Source of the DNA: an uncultured Actinomycetes bacterium
GTDB taxonomy: Bacteria; Actinomycetota; Actinomycetes; Nanopelagicales; Nanopelagicaceae
Length of the DNA: 38,063 nt
Direction: 5' to 3'
NCBI GenBank assembly: GCA_903904665.1
Contig: CAIVDO010000040.1
Location: 1-38,063 of the forward strand
Below, one piece after another: positions 16,515 through 26,113 of this stretch (position 1 is its first letter; each line of letters starts with the position of its first letter). The notes beneath the pieces were generated by a model that saw nothing but the letters and a program-made list of their open reading frames with translations, had not been told where the DNA came from and made no database searches. The translations under genes were made by a program, and so were the position numbers.

Positions 16515-18122
16515 ATGAAATCCTCACCGTGGTGGAAAGAAGCCACGATTTATCAAATCTATCCGCGCTCGTTTTTTGACAGCAATGGCGATGGTGAGGG
16601 TGACCTGCCTGGAATTACTGCGCATTTAGATTATGTCCAGCAGCTTGGTGTGGATGCGATTTGGCTAAGCCCTTTCTACACATCACCTAATAAAGATGGT
16701 GGCTACGATGTTGCAAATCCACGTGATGTTGACCCACGCTTTGGTAATTTAGAAGATGCCAAGAGACTAATTGAGCAGGCACACCAGCGTGAACTCCGTG
16801 TCATTGCCGATATCGTTCCTAACCACTTCTCAGATCAACATGAATGGTTTCAAGCAGCACTTAGCGCTGGCCGTGGTTCAAAAGAACGAGCCCGATTCCA
16901 TTTCTATGATGGAAATACCGATGGAACACCTCCTAATAACTGGATCTCACTTTTCGGTGGTCCATCATGGACGCAGGTAGAAGATGGCCAGTACTACTTA
17001 CATCTCTTTGACTCTTCTCAACCTGATTTGAATTGGGATAACCCAGAGGTTAATGAGGATTTCGAAAAGACCCTGCGTTTTTGGATTGATTTGGGTGTAG
17101 ATGGCTTTCGCATTGATGTTGCTCATGGCTTAGTCAAAGAGGATGTATTAAAGAACCATTCAGATCCTCAAGGTTTAAGTAATGCGCTACGCCTTGATGT
17201 TGCAATGGATCCCAGTAAGCGAAATGCACTTTTACTAACTGTGCCATATTTTGATCGCCAAGGCGTTCATGCGATTTATCGTAAATGGCGCACGCTCTTT
17301 GATTCCTATGCAGGTCGCGACATCATGGCCGTTGCTGAAGCTTGGGTTCACCCACCTGAAAATGCAACGCGTTATGTCCGTCCAGATGAGCTTCATCAAG
17401 TTTTTAACTTTGATCTACTCACTGCAGAGTTTGAAAGTAAAGCTCTTTTTGAAGTCATTGACAGAGCTATAACTTTGAATGCAACAGTTAGTGCCCTTCC
17501 AACATGGGCGTTAAGTAATCATGACTCGCCACGAGTTGCATCCCGTATTGGTTCAGAGCAAGCACGCGCACTTGCTCTCTTTGTTTTCGGTCTGCCTGGT
17601 TCAGCCTATGTATTTGCTGGGCAAGAACTTGGTTTACCAGATGGTGAGTTAGCTGATTCTGATCGCCAAGATCCTTCGTTTTTTCGAACTAACGGTGTAA
17701 TTAAAGGCCGTGATGGTGCTCGCGTGCCGCTGCCATGGAGCGGTGAAACAACCCCATTTGGCTTCACTAGCGCTAAGCCTTGGCTGCCAATTTCGCAGTC
17801 ATGGAAAGAGTTAACAATTGAGAGTGAATTGCAAGATCCAAAGAGTTCTTTACACCTATATCGAAATGCTCTTAACCTTCGCAAAGATTTAATGACTGGT
17901 AGCGGTGAAATTAATTGGATTCAATCACCAGGCCATGGAGACAAAGGCAATTCACTTCTCTCCTACACCCGAGGCACGGTCACGGTAATCATGAATCTCT
18001 CTGAATCAGCGCAAGAATGCGATATTGATGGCAGATTATTAGCGGTAAGTAATGGAACAGTCGAAGGACATAATGGAAAAAAGGTGATTCCAGCACGTTC
18101 ATCTGCTTGGTTTAGCGCTTAA
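16515..18122 (+). CDS. GH13 alpha-glucosidase (oligo-1,6-glucosidase family)
   Basis: WWKEATIYQIYPRSFFDSNGDGEGDLPGI, DGFRIDVAHGL, AEAW, LSNHDSPR. Confidence 0.95.
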   Translation: MKSSPWWKEATIYQIYPRSFFDSNGDGEGDLPGITAHLDYVQQLGVDAIWLSPFYTSPNKDGGYDVANPRDVDPRFGNLEDAKRLIEQAHQRELRVIADIVPNHFSDQHEWFQAALSAGRGSKERARFHFYDGNTDGTPPNNWISLFGGPSWTQVEDGQYYLHLFDSSQPDLNWDNPEVNEDFEKTLRFWIDLGVDGFRIDVAHGLVKEDVLKNHSDPQGLSNALRLDVAMDPSKRNALLLTVPYFDRQGVHAIYRKWRTLFDSYAGRDIMAVAEAWVHPPENATRYVRPDELHQVFNFDLLTAEFESKALFEVIDRAITLNATVSALPTWALSNHDSPRVASRIGSEQARALALFVFGLPGSAYVFAGQELGLPDGELADSDRQDPSFFRTNGVIKGRDGARVPLPWSGETTPFGFTSAKPWLPISQSWKELTIESELQDPKSSLHLYRNALNLRKDLMTGSGEINWIQSPGHGDKGNSLLSYTRGTVTVIMNLSESAQECDIDGRLLAVSNGTVEGHNGKKVIPARSSAWFSA

Positions 18123-18138
18123 CTGGCAGACTACGCCC

Positions 18139-19044
18139 ATGGAATCAACCTCGACTTGGGTAATAACAATTGCAGTACTTGCTCTGATCATTCTCTTTGA
18201 TTTGGGTCTAGCTGTTATTCGCCGTCATAAAGAGACATCGATGCTCGAGGCATCATTCTGGACGGTTTTCTATATCGCTACTGCCATTGCATTTGGCGCG
18301 CTGCTGCCACATTGGTCGAGTGAGCAAGGTCAGAAAGAGTTTTTCGCAGGTTGGCTCACTGAATATGCGCTCTCGGTCGATAATATATTTGTATTTATTA
18401 TTATCTTAGTTAGCCTAAAAGTTCAAAAAGAGATGCAGCAATTGGTCTTACTGCTTGGCATCATGTTAACTATTGCAATTCGCGGATTGCTGATCCCCCT
18501 TGGCGCAGCGCTTATCTCACGCTTTGCAAGCATCTTCTTCTTATTTGGAATTTTCCTCATCTATACCGCCTGGGAGTTAGCTAAAGAGAGTGAAGATGAA
18601 GAGTGGAAAGAAGGCAAAGTTGTCGCCCTTCTTAAAAAGCGTGGGTTTAGTACTTTTGCTATCGCATTAGTAGCCCTTGGCTTAACTAACTTGGTCTTCT
18701 CACTCGATTCAATTCCTGCAATCTTTGGACTAACCAAGGACCCTTATATTGTCACCACAGCAAATGTATTTGCCCTTATGGGATTACGTCAGCTTTACTT
18801 CTTACTCGAAGGTCTGCTTGCCCGCTTGGTCTATTTATCTAAAGGTCTCTCATTTATCTTGGCATTTATCGGCATGAAGATGATTATGGAGGCATTTCAT
18901 GGCATTGGAATTGATGAAATCGCAGGAGTCCATATCCCTGAGGTGAGCTTAGAAGTAAGCCTGGGTGTAATTGTGGCCAGCCTGGTTATTACAACTGTTG
19001 CAAGTTTAACCGCCACCCGTAAAGATGGCAGCGAGATAATTTAA
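18139..19044 (+). CDS. TerC-family membrane protein (Alx/YkoY-like)
   Basis: ALSVDNIFVFIIILV, NLVFSLDSIPAIFGLTKDPYIVTTANVFALMGLRQLYFLL. Confidence 0.93.
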   Translation: MESTSTWVITIAVLALIILFDLGLAVIRRHKETSMLEASFWTVFYIATAIAFGALLPHWSSEQGQKEFFAGWLTEYALSVDNIFVFIIILVSLKVQKEMQQLVLLLGIMLTIAIRGLLIPLGAALISRFASIFFLFGIFLIYTAWELAKESEDEEWKEGKVVALLKKRGFSTFAIALVALGLTNLVFSLDSIPAIFGLTKDPYIVTTANVFALMGLRQLYFLLEGLLARLVYLSKGLSFILAFIGMKMIMEAFHGIGIDEIAGVHIPEVSLEVSLGVIVASLVITTVASLTATRKDGSEII

Positions 19045-19379
19045 ATTACTTCTTTATCGCGCAAAGTTTGGCGATTGTGCTCTTTGCTCTTTTCGTGAAT
19101 TTTACGGATCTGAGTCTCAAAGCTTTTTATCGCCGCATCAAATGCTGCTAGATCATTGAATTCAGAGGCCTCTGCACGAAGCAGCGGACCTGATCCATGT
19201 GAAGTCACAATCACTCTGTGCGAATGCTTTCCTAACTTTGGATTTGATTCATGGAGAACTTCAACTTCAACACGATCTATGACAACGCCAAAGCGTTCCA
19301 TAGTATTTAATTTCTCTTGCGTAATTTCCTTAAAGTCTGCGGCTAGTTCTGAGTTGCGGGCATGAATATGTATCTTCAT
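19041..19379 (-). CDS. Short ribosome hibernation promoting factor/RaiA-like protein (112 aa)
   Basis: MKIHIHARNSELAADFKEITQEKL..., DLAAFDAAIKSFETQIRKIHEKSKEH. Confidence 0.85.
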   Translation of the reverse strand: MKIHIHARNSELAADFKEITQEKLNTMERFGVVIDRVEVEVLHESNPKLGKHSHRVIVTSHGSGPLLRAEASEFNDLAAFDAAIKSFETQIRKIHEKSKEHNRQTLRDKEVI

Positions 19380-19381
19380 GT

Positions 19382-19765
19382 CTATAAGGGTAGTGCTATA
19401 ACCACCACTGTCGCTATGAATGCTAGTAAAAAAGATTTTCCCAAAATTTTCAGCGCAGTTGATCGATCTGCCGCTTTGTCTGATGGATCACTTACACGTG
19501 ATAAGTCTCCAAGCTTTCCAAAGTTAAATGTGCCAGCAAAGCCATATGCAAGGCAGAACTTACTGCGCGATTGAACATAACCGACTGCAGCAATCATTAG
19601 TGGAACAAAAATACCCAGCCGTGCTCCACGTGGAGCACTAACTGAAATCATTGCAATAAGAGAAGCCGCTGAGAAAAACAAACCAATGATTGCAACTAAC
19701 TTCCTACGACGAATCTCTTTCTGCCCAATGTTGCACGTCCCGGCAATGTAGGTGGAATCAGACAT
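19382..19765 (-). CDS. Small membrane protein, unknown function
   Basis: Two or three TM segments; start moved to MSDSTYIAGTCNIGQ because the 5' extension overlaps a separate small ORF. Confidence 0.6.
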   Translation of the reverse strand: MSDSTYIAGTCNIGQKEIRRRKLVAIIGLFFSAASLIAMISVSAPRGARLGIFVPLMIAAVGYVQSRSKFCLAYGFAGTFNFGKLGDLSRVSDPSDKAADRSTALKILGKSFLLAFIATVVVIALPL

Positions 19766-19907
19766 CTTCGAATTCATCTTCATCAATCCACGTATCGGCA
19801 GTGGAATCTTCTTGATGTTCCATCCACGATAAGAATGAACCAACGGCACGAAAAGCCAAGAGCGCAACTGTCAGCGCTGCAACAACTCGTCGAAAGGCTT
19901 TGACCAT
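19758..19907 (-). CDS. Small 49-aa TM protein (MVKAFRRVVAALTVALLAFRAVGSFLSWMEHQEDSTADTWIDEDEFEDV)
   Basis: Internal Met of a longer track ORF preceded on the minus strand by AAAGGAGAG at about 12 nt; acidic C-terminus; stop overlaps the next start. Confidence 0.6.
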   Translation of the reverse strand: MVKAFRRVVAALTVALLAFRAVGSFLSWMEHQEDSTADTWIDEDEFEDV

Positions 19908-19941
19908 GAGATAAAAATACTCTCCTTTGCCAATTCCCGCT

Positions 19942-20997
19942 TTAGATAGCTGCCAGGGCCTTTGTGATGTCGTCCCAAATATCATCAACATGTTCGCAGC
20001 CAACTGAAAGACGGATTAACTGCTCTGGGACTGATGAACTTTCAATTGGCCAACGCCGTCTGCGCTCCCATAGAGATTCCACTCCACCCAAGCTAGTTGC
20101 GTGCGCAATCATCGTTGAAGAGTCACAGACTTTCTGGGTTTGCTCAGCAGTTCCATCAACTTCAAAAGAAATAATCGCCCCAAATCCTGGGTAGCGCACG
20201 CGAGTGATTTTGGGATGCGCTTGTAGACGAATTACTAACTCTTTTGCGCTCTCTTGCGACTTAGCAAATCTAAGTGGAAATGTGCGAAGTCCACGAAGAG
20301 CAAGCCATGCTTCAAATGGCCCTGGAATAGAGCCATTAAAACTACGTGAATCATGAAGTCGTTTATAGAGTGCAGGATCATTAGTTGAAAGAGAGCCCAT
20401 TAACACATCACTGTGACCAGATAAGAATTTAGTTACTGAGTGCATCACAATATCTGCGCCCATAGCTAGAGGATTTTGCACCAATGGCGTGGCAAATGTG
20501 TTATCAACGGCAACACCAATACCCAATTTTTTAGCTGCAGTGATTAGAGCTGGTAGATCTGCAATATCTAAGCATGGATTAGTTGGTGACTCTAGCCAAA
20601 CAAGGGCCGCACCTTTCATCGCATCAATAACTTCTTGCGTATTAACTACATCTACAAATCTGACTTCTAATCGTCCGCTAGCATGAAATGAGTTAAGCAA
20701 ACTCATGACACCGCTATATCCCTGATTCGATGCAACTATTGGTGCACCTATAGGCAAGATCGAAAAGACAGCGCTAATTGCTGCCATGCCTGATGAGAAG
20801 GCGAGAGTTTGTCCGCCCTCTAACTCACTTATCGCTTCTTCTAACGCACTCCAAGTTTGATTGCCATAACGTCCGTAACCAATAGCACCGCCAGAATGAA
20901 ATGTGGAGGTCAGGACAACAGATGGATTAAGTGGTGCATCTGCATTTACAGGTGGACGTCCAGCAGTAACTGCTGAAGTCTCAATCTTTTTGCTCAT
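19942..20997 (-). CDS. Cys/Met-metabolism PLP-dependent enzyme (cystathionine gamma-synthase/lyase-like)
   Basis: YGRYGNQTWSALEEAISELEGG, VWLESPTNPCLDIADL, HSVTKFLSGHSDVLMGSL (PLP Lys), LIRLSVGCEHVDDIWDDI. Confidence 0.9.
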   Translation of the reverse strand: MSKKIETSAVTAGRPPVNADAPLNPSVVLTSTFHSGGAIGYGRYGNQTWSALEEAISELEGGQTLAFSSGMAAISAVFSILPIGAPIVASNQGYSGVMSLLNSFHASGRLEVRFVDVVNTQEVIDAMKGAALVWLESPTNPCLDIADLPALITAAKKLGIGVAVDNTFATPLVQNPLAMGADIVMHSVTKFLSGHSDVLMGSLSTNDPALYKRLHDSRSFNGSIPGPFEAWLALRGLRTFPLRFAKSQESAKELVIRLQAHPKITRVRYPGFGAIISFEVDGTAEQTQKVCDSSTMIAHATSLGGVESLWERRRRWPIESSSVPEQLIRLSVGCEHVDDIWDDITKALAAI

Positions 20998-21006
20998 GCG
21001 TTAATC

Positions 21007-22527
21007 CTATGCTGATGCTTCAAGCACTGCCATTGCTGCGTTATGGCCAGGAATCCCACTGACTCCACCGCCGCGAATAGCCCCAGCACCACAGATAAAG
21101 ATGCGTGGATCATCGGTTTCAACGCCCCAGCCTGGCTTTTGATCATCTTCGCGGAAGGGAAAACTTAAATCTTTGTGGAAGATATTTCCACGAGGTAAGC
21201 CAACGTCGCCTTCAATATCAAGGGGTGATTTAACTTCAATTGCAGCGATTAGATTTTCAATTGGCTCAACCAAGTATTCATTGAGAGATGTAAGGGCGGC
21301 CTTGAGTGCACCAGCCTTTGCTGCCTCATTATCTGCATCAAAAAGTGAAGCCGGTGTGTGAAGACCAAAGAGAGTGAGAGTTTGATATCCAGCTGCTTGC
21401 AGCTCTGGACTCAGGATCGAAGGATCGGTCAAGGTATGGCAATACATCTCAATAGGTAGTTTTTCAACAAGTTTTCCAGCACGTGCGTCAGTTAATACTG
21501 CTTCGAAAGTAGAAAAGGATTCGTTTGCATGGAATGTGCCAGCAAAGGCAAGACGTGGATCAATCCCTGATTTCAATGCAGGTAAAGATTTGAGCAAGAT
21601 ATTTATCTTCATCTGCGAACCTTCAAGGCTCGGAGGTGGTGTTGTGCCACGCAACATGGCCAAAGTTTGTGGCGCAGCGTTACTTAAAACATAGTCAGAA
21701 GTAATCTTTGCGCCATCTTCAATTACAACGCTTGCTTGGGATGTAGTGGTCGTGACTGCACGTACTCGTGAATTAACTTTGATTATCACTCCTGCGGCAG
21801 TTGCAACGCGTTCGAGCTCTTTAACAAGAGCACCCATTCCACCACGAGGAACTTTCCACTCGCCACTTCCATTGCCAATCAAGTGATAAAGAAAACAGAT
21901 ATTTGCCTGCATTTCAAAGGCAGAAGAGAGTGTGCCAATTAAGGCATCTGTTAGAACGATACCTTTGACAATGTCATCTTTGAATCGCTGCTGAATTATC
22001 TCGCCAATCGGGCGTTCCATTAAGTAGTTCCAGACATCAGGCATATCAATCATTGCCTTTAACTCACTGCGTGTATGAAGTGGCTTTAACATCGTAGGCG
22101 CAATCTTTTTAGCAAAAACCGCAATCTCGTTATAGAAATCCTGCCAAGCAGCCCATTCAGCCCCCGTTGGATCTAACTCATTAAAAGAATCTTCAGTCTC
22201 TTGATCCCACTGGCGGGCAACATAGAGACCGAGATCTTTACCATCACGCTCATAGGGGGTATAGCTAGAAACTTTGCGAGAGATACATTCGAACTTTAAA
22301 TCTAAATCACTAACGATTTGATCAGGAAGTAGCGAAATCAAATAGGCATAGCGCGATAGTCGTGCGTCGAATTGTGGGAAAGCTCTAACGCTTGTTGTCG
22401 CACCACCCACCTCAGAATTTGCTTCCAGGATAATGACTGATTTTCCGGCTTTAGCCAAATAAGTTGCAGCAACCAATCCATTATGGCCGCCGCCAATTAT
22501 TACTACGTCGTAATGTGTATTTGGCAC
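21007..22527 (-). CDS. Phytoene-desaturase-like FAD-dependent oxidoreductase (PYROXD2-like)
   Basis: YDVVIIGGGHNGLVAATYLAKAGKSVIILEA dinucleotide-binding fold; FICGAGAIRGGGVSGIPGHNAA C-terminal signature. Confidence 0.88.
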   Translation of the reverse strand: MPNTHYDVVIIGGGHNGLVAATYLAKAGKSVIILEANSEVGGATTSVRAFPQFDARLSRYAYLISLLPDQIVSDLDLKFECISRKVSSYTPYERDGKDLGLYVARQWDQETEDSFNELDPTGAEWAAWQDFYNEIAVFAKKIAPTMLKPLHTRSELKAMIDMPDVWNYLMERPIGEIIQQRFKDDIVKGIVLTDALIGTLSSAFEMQANICFLYHLIGNGSGEWKVPRGGMGALVKELERVATAAGVIIKVNSRVRAVTTTTSQASVVIEDGAKITSDYVLSNAAPQTLAMLRGTTPPPSLEGSQMKINILLKSLPALKSGIDPRLAFAGTFHANESFSTFEAVLTDARAGKLVEKLPIEMYCHTLTDPSILSPELQAAGYQTLTLFGLHTPASLFDADNEAAKAGALKAALTSLNEYLVEPIENLIAAIEVKSPLDIEGDVGLPRGNIFHKDLSFPFREDDQKPGWGVETDDPRIFICGAGAIRGGGVSGIPGHNAAMAVLEASA

Positions 22528-23696
22528 TAAAGACTCTTCACAATGCGATCAATTGCCTCAGTGATAATCGCCGGGCTGGTAGCAAAGTTCAAACGAACAT
22601 ACTGTGAAGTTTGTGGTGCATAGAAGTGGCCTGGATTGAAAGCAACCTTGCCTCGCTCTATTAATGTTTGTGCTGGGTTTTCGCCCAAGTTCAGTGCACT
22701 TAAATCTAGCCAAGAGACATAACTACTCTGGGGCAGATGCGTTTTTACTGATGGAAGTTTTGCGCTTAATAGATCTCTCACCATTTTACGGTTTTGATCG
22801 AGTTGTTCGATAACGCTATCTAGCCATACTCCCCCATCTCTAAAGGCAGCTGCAGATGCAAAAGCTCCAAGAATCGATGAGCGAAAGTGAACTGCTGGTG
22901 GCATCAATTTGAGTTTTTCGTTAATGGCATCGTTTTGTGAGATAACAATGGCCGATTTAAGACCTGCAATATTCCAACCTTTAGAGGCAGATGTGACCGT
23001 AATTCCAACTTCACGAGCACTTTGATTCAAGGCAAGAAAGGGGATAAATTCATATGGTTTGTAAATAAGTGGTGAGTGAATCTCATCGCTAATTATGATG
23101 ACATTGTATTTCTTAGCCATTTCTGCAAAGCGAGTGAGCTCTTCTCGGGAATAAATGCGGCCTAAGGGATTGTGTGGTGAACATAGCAAGTGAACTTTAA
23201 TTCCCGATGCATATGCTTTTTCAACTTCATCTAGATCTAAAGTCCAAGGATTAACATCATCACTTTCTGAACCCGTGTTAATAAAGGAAACATCAACTTT
23301 TTCTAACCTGACTTCATTTATCCAATTATAGAAGTTTTGATAAACAGGTGAGTTAATAAGAATGCGGTCTCCAGGTTGAGTAAAGACGCGCAGTACTTCA
23401 ACTACCCCCACACCAACATCTGCTGCGATTCGAATCTGAGATTTATCAATCTCCCAACCCCAGCGCTTCATACAAAATTGTTCGAAGCCATCTCCTAGCT
23501 CGGGAACGCTTCCTAAATATCCAAGGTCTGAATGAGACACCATTTCAAGGAGCACATCTTTAATTGGCTGGGCGATAGGAAAATCCATCTCCATCACTGG
23601 CAAAGGAAGAACATCAGCAGTAAAGCCGCGCCATTTCTCGGAATGGTGGGTTAGTAATTCACTCAGTGCTGGGGCGACAACATTGTTATCAGACAT
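22527..23696 (-). CDS. MalY/PatB-family aminotransferase (cystathionine beta-lyase-like)
   Basis: LLCSPHNPLGRIYSREEL, IISDEIHSPLIY, TSASKGWNIAGLKSA. Confidence 0.9.
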   Translation of the reverse strand: MSDNNVVAPALSELLTHHSEKWRGFTADVLPLPVMEMDFPIAQPIKDVLLEMVSHSDLGYLGSVPELGDGFEQFCMKRWGWEIDKSQIRIAADVGVGVVEVLRVFTQPGDRILINSPVYQNFYNWINEVRLEKVDVSFINTGSESDDVNPWTLDLDEVEKAYASGIKVHLLCSPHNPLGRIYSREELTRFAEMAKKYNVIIISDEIHSPLIYKPYEFIPFLALNQSAREVGITVTSASKGWNIAGLKSAIVISQNDAINEKLKLMPPAVHFRSSILGAFASAAAFRDGGVWLDSVIEQLDQNRKMVRDLLSAKLPSVKTHLPQSSYVSWLDLSALNLGENPAQTLIERGKVAFNPGHFYAPQTSQYVRLNFATSPAIITEAIDRIVKSL

Positions 23697-23737
23697 GACG
23701 GCAAGGTTACCCTGAGCCCTTGAATTAGTGAAAGAGG

Positions 23738-24757
23738 CTATTTCTGCGCTTCTTGTGGGGTTATTCGCCTGGTTGAGTTGCGAACAACCAAGGTTGTTGG
23801 AAGAACTAGAGATGGAGGCTCAACATTTGGTTTGCGCAATCTCTCCATAATTGACCACGCAGCCATCTCGCCCATTAACTGCACGGGCTGTTCAATTGTT
23901 GTTAACTCAGAAAATTCAGCCATCTCATGTCCATCAAAACCAACGATAGAAATATCATCTGGAGCTTTTAAACCATGGCGGCGCAATGCCTGCATTGCAC
24001 CCATCGCCATCTCATCGGATTCACAAAAAATCGCTGTAGGGCGATTTGGTCGTGCTAGCAGATCATCCATGGCACGAACTGCCGTATGCATTGTGAAATC
24101 TCCATGGACTTCGCGTTGAGGTAACCACTCTAAGTTATTTTCAGCTAATACCTGCATGAATCCTTTGCGTCGATCCTGAGGGACGCTGAAATTAAATGGG
24201 TCATCAGGACGTCCTGACATAAGACCTATCTTGGTGTGTCCTTGATTAACTAAGTGCTGAGTTGCAGAGCGAGCGCCAGCAATATCATCGATCTTAACTG
24301 ATGCACATTTTGGATGCTCCATTCCAACGAGTGCAATCGGAATACCAAGTCCAAGCATTGAATTAAACTCTTCTTCTGTTGGTGGCAGGCTGATAACGAT
24401 TAATGCATCAACTCGCCCCTTTAGTAGCTGATGTTGAAAAAGCCGTTCACGACCCTTCATCTGCGAAAAGTTGTAGAGCAATAAATCTAGGCCAGCTTCA
24501 CGAAGTGCCTGTTCTGCACCGCTAATAACCTGCGAGAAATACCACCGTGAGATATATGGCGCTACTACTCCAACACTGTTAGTGCGACTTAATCCTGATC
24601 CCTGTTTTTCTGGGGTGAGGGGATAATTTAATTTCTCTGCAGCTGCGATAATTTTGCTGCGAGTGGTGGGATTGACATGGTGCAGGCCGCGAAGGGCACG
24701 TGAAACGGTAGCTGAAGAGACTCCGGCTTCCTGTGCAACATCCTTGATGCCTGCCAT
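23738..24757 (-). CDS. LacI-family transcriptional regulator
   Basis: MAGIKDVAQEAGVSSATVSRALRGLHHVNPTTRSKI HTH; periplasmic-binding-like effector domain; start moved from 24997 to 24757 with GGGGGAT upstream. Confidence 0.93.
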   Translation of the reverse strand: MAGIKDVAQEAGVSSATVSRALRGLHHVNPTTRSKIIAAAEKLNYPLTPEKQGSGLSRTNSVGVVAPYISRWYFSQVISGAEQALREAGLDLLLYNFSQMKGRERLFQHQLLKGRVDALIVISLPPTEEEFNSMLGLGIPIALVGMEHPKCASVKIDDIAGARSATQHLVNQGHTKIGLMSGRPDDPFNFSVPQDRRKGFMQVLAENNLEWLPQREVHGDFTMHTAVRAMDDLLARPNRPTAIFCESDEMAMGAMQALRRHGLKAPDDISIVGFDGHEMAEFSELTTIEQPVQLMGEMAAWSIMERLRKPNVEPPSLVLPTTLVVRNSTRRITPQEAQK

Positions 24758-24771
24758 TAATCCCCCGAACT

Positions 24772-24810
24772 CTGCAAAAAACCTGCAAGAATCTCTGCAA
24801 GAAACCGCAA
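24772..24810. promoter_or_regulatory. Phased CTGCAA direct-repeat array upstream of the lacI-type gene
   Basis: ctgcaa at 24772-24777, 24783-24788, 24795-24800, ccgcaa at 24805-24810; a further ctgcaa at 24826-24831. Confidence 0.55.
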
Positions 24811-24871
24811 AATACGCCATTGTGACTGCAATAAGCAAGAGCTGAGGCGAAGCAAGGGGTAAATTGAGCCC

Positions 24872-25465
24872 ATGAGTAATCAAATTGAAACCCAGATAGA
24901 TGTATCCCTGACCGAACGTAATCGTGTAACGGCGCTCTTTCGCATAATTCTCGTCGTTCCAATGGCGATCTTCATCGGATCTTTTGCTCCACAGCAATTT
25001 GATACCACCAATACCGCTTGGGCTGCAGGCTTTTTCATTCTGCCAGTAGCTCTAACAATTGTTTTCCGCCAGGCATATCCAACATATCTTTTGGCATTTA
25101 ATGAGGCGTTCATGTCGCTTTCAACTCGTGTCGATGCATATGTTCTTGTACTCACAGATGAGTATCCATCACTTGAAGAAAATGATGTCGTAAGCGTTAC
25201 TTTTCCAGAAGTAGATCCCAAGGCTCTTAATCGCTACTTGCCACTTGTAAAGTGGTTCTTAGCAATTCCTCTATACATTGTTGGCCTTGTATATGCCGTT
25301 TATGCATTCTTCTTAACTATCTTTGCTTGGGCAAGCGTTGTACTCACTGGCAACTATCCTGAGTGGTGTGCTGAAGGTGTAGTTGGAACAATTGCTTACT
25401 GGAACCGTATTGGTGGTTATGCACTTCTGATGGTTACTGACGAATACCCAACTTTCTCACTGTAA
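24872..25465 (+). CDS. DUF4389-like membrane protein
   Basis: TERNRVTALFRIILVVPMAIFIGSF... and ILVLTDEYPSLEE/LMVTDEYPTFSL repeats around TM helices. Confidence 0.75.
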   Translation: MSNQIETQIDVSLTERNRVTALFRIILVVPMAIFIGSFAPQQFDTTNTAWAAGFFILPVALTIVFRQAYPTYLLAFNEAFMSLSTRVDAYVLVLTDEYPSLEENDVVSVTFPEVDPKALNRYLPLVKWFLAIPLYIVGLVYAVYAFFLTIFAWASVVLTGNYPEWCAEGVVGTIAYWNRIGGYALLMVTDEYPTFSL

Positions 25466-25468
25466 TTT

Positions 25469-26113
25469 ATGGCGATTCACTCTGCCCAAAAGATGCGGCG
25501 CATCGTCGCCGAAGTTGGGCAGATGGATCGCAAATTTGCACCACTGATTCAAAGACGACCTCTGTGCACTATTGGTCGCAATGCTCCATCTGAATCACAC
25601 TTTGAATCTTTAGTCAGTTCTGTGATTTCTCAACAACTTGCAACTAAGGCTGCAGAGACTATTCACACAAGACTTGTGGGTTTGTGCAGAGGAAATATCA
25701 ATGCAAAGAAGTTAATCAAACTCGATGATGCGGCATTGCGTGAAATAGGAGTATCTGGGGCAAAAGCCCGCACAATCAAGGGTTTAGCACTGGCTGTGGT
25801 CGACAAAAGTATCCCTATAGACACAATTGATGAAATCCATGACGACCAAGAGATTTATGAAAAATTAACATCGCTTTGGGGAATCGGTCGCTGGACAGTT
25901 GAGATGTTTATGATGTTTCAATTAGGCCGCCTTGATATCTGGCCAACGGGGGATTTAGCGGTGCGACGCGGGTGGGACATCGTTCATAAGAACAAGGAAG
26001 AAACTCTGGCAAAAACCTTAGACCTCAAAGGTGAGAAATTACATCCGTACCGCAGCGTTATTGCTTGGTATTGCTATCAAGCTGTCCATGAGAGTCGTGG
26101 GCTGGATTACTAA
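25469..26113 (+). CDS. alkA: DNA-3-methyladenine glycosylase II (AlkA-type HhH-GPD)
   Basis: FESLVSSVISQQLATKAAETI, LWGIGRWTVEMFMMFQLGRLDIWPTGDLAVRRG. Confidence 0.9.
   Translation: MAIHSAQKMRRIVAEVGQMDRKFAPLIQRRPLCTIGRNAPSESHFESLVSSVISQQLATKAAETIHTRLVGLCRGNINAKKLIKLDDAALREIGVSGAKARTIKGLALAVVDKSIPIDTIDEIHDDQEIYEKLTSLWGIGRWTVEMFMMFQLGRLDIWPTGDLAVRRGWDIVHKNKEETLAKTLDLKGEKLHPYRSVIAWYCYQAVHESRGLDY

Noticed and set aside
19382-19867. 161-aa version of the membrane protein starting MRSWLFVPLV
   Set aside because: Its first 34 codons run out of frame through the 49-aa ORF; MSDSTYIAG at 19765 is the more plausible start.
23738-24997. Full-length 419-aa LacI ORF starting at 24997
   Set aside because: The canonical HTH begins at MAGIKDVAQEAG (24757) with an RBS; the 80-aa extension overlaps the divergent DUF4389 gene and the repeat array.
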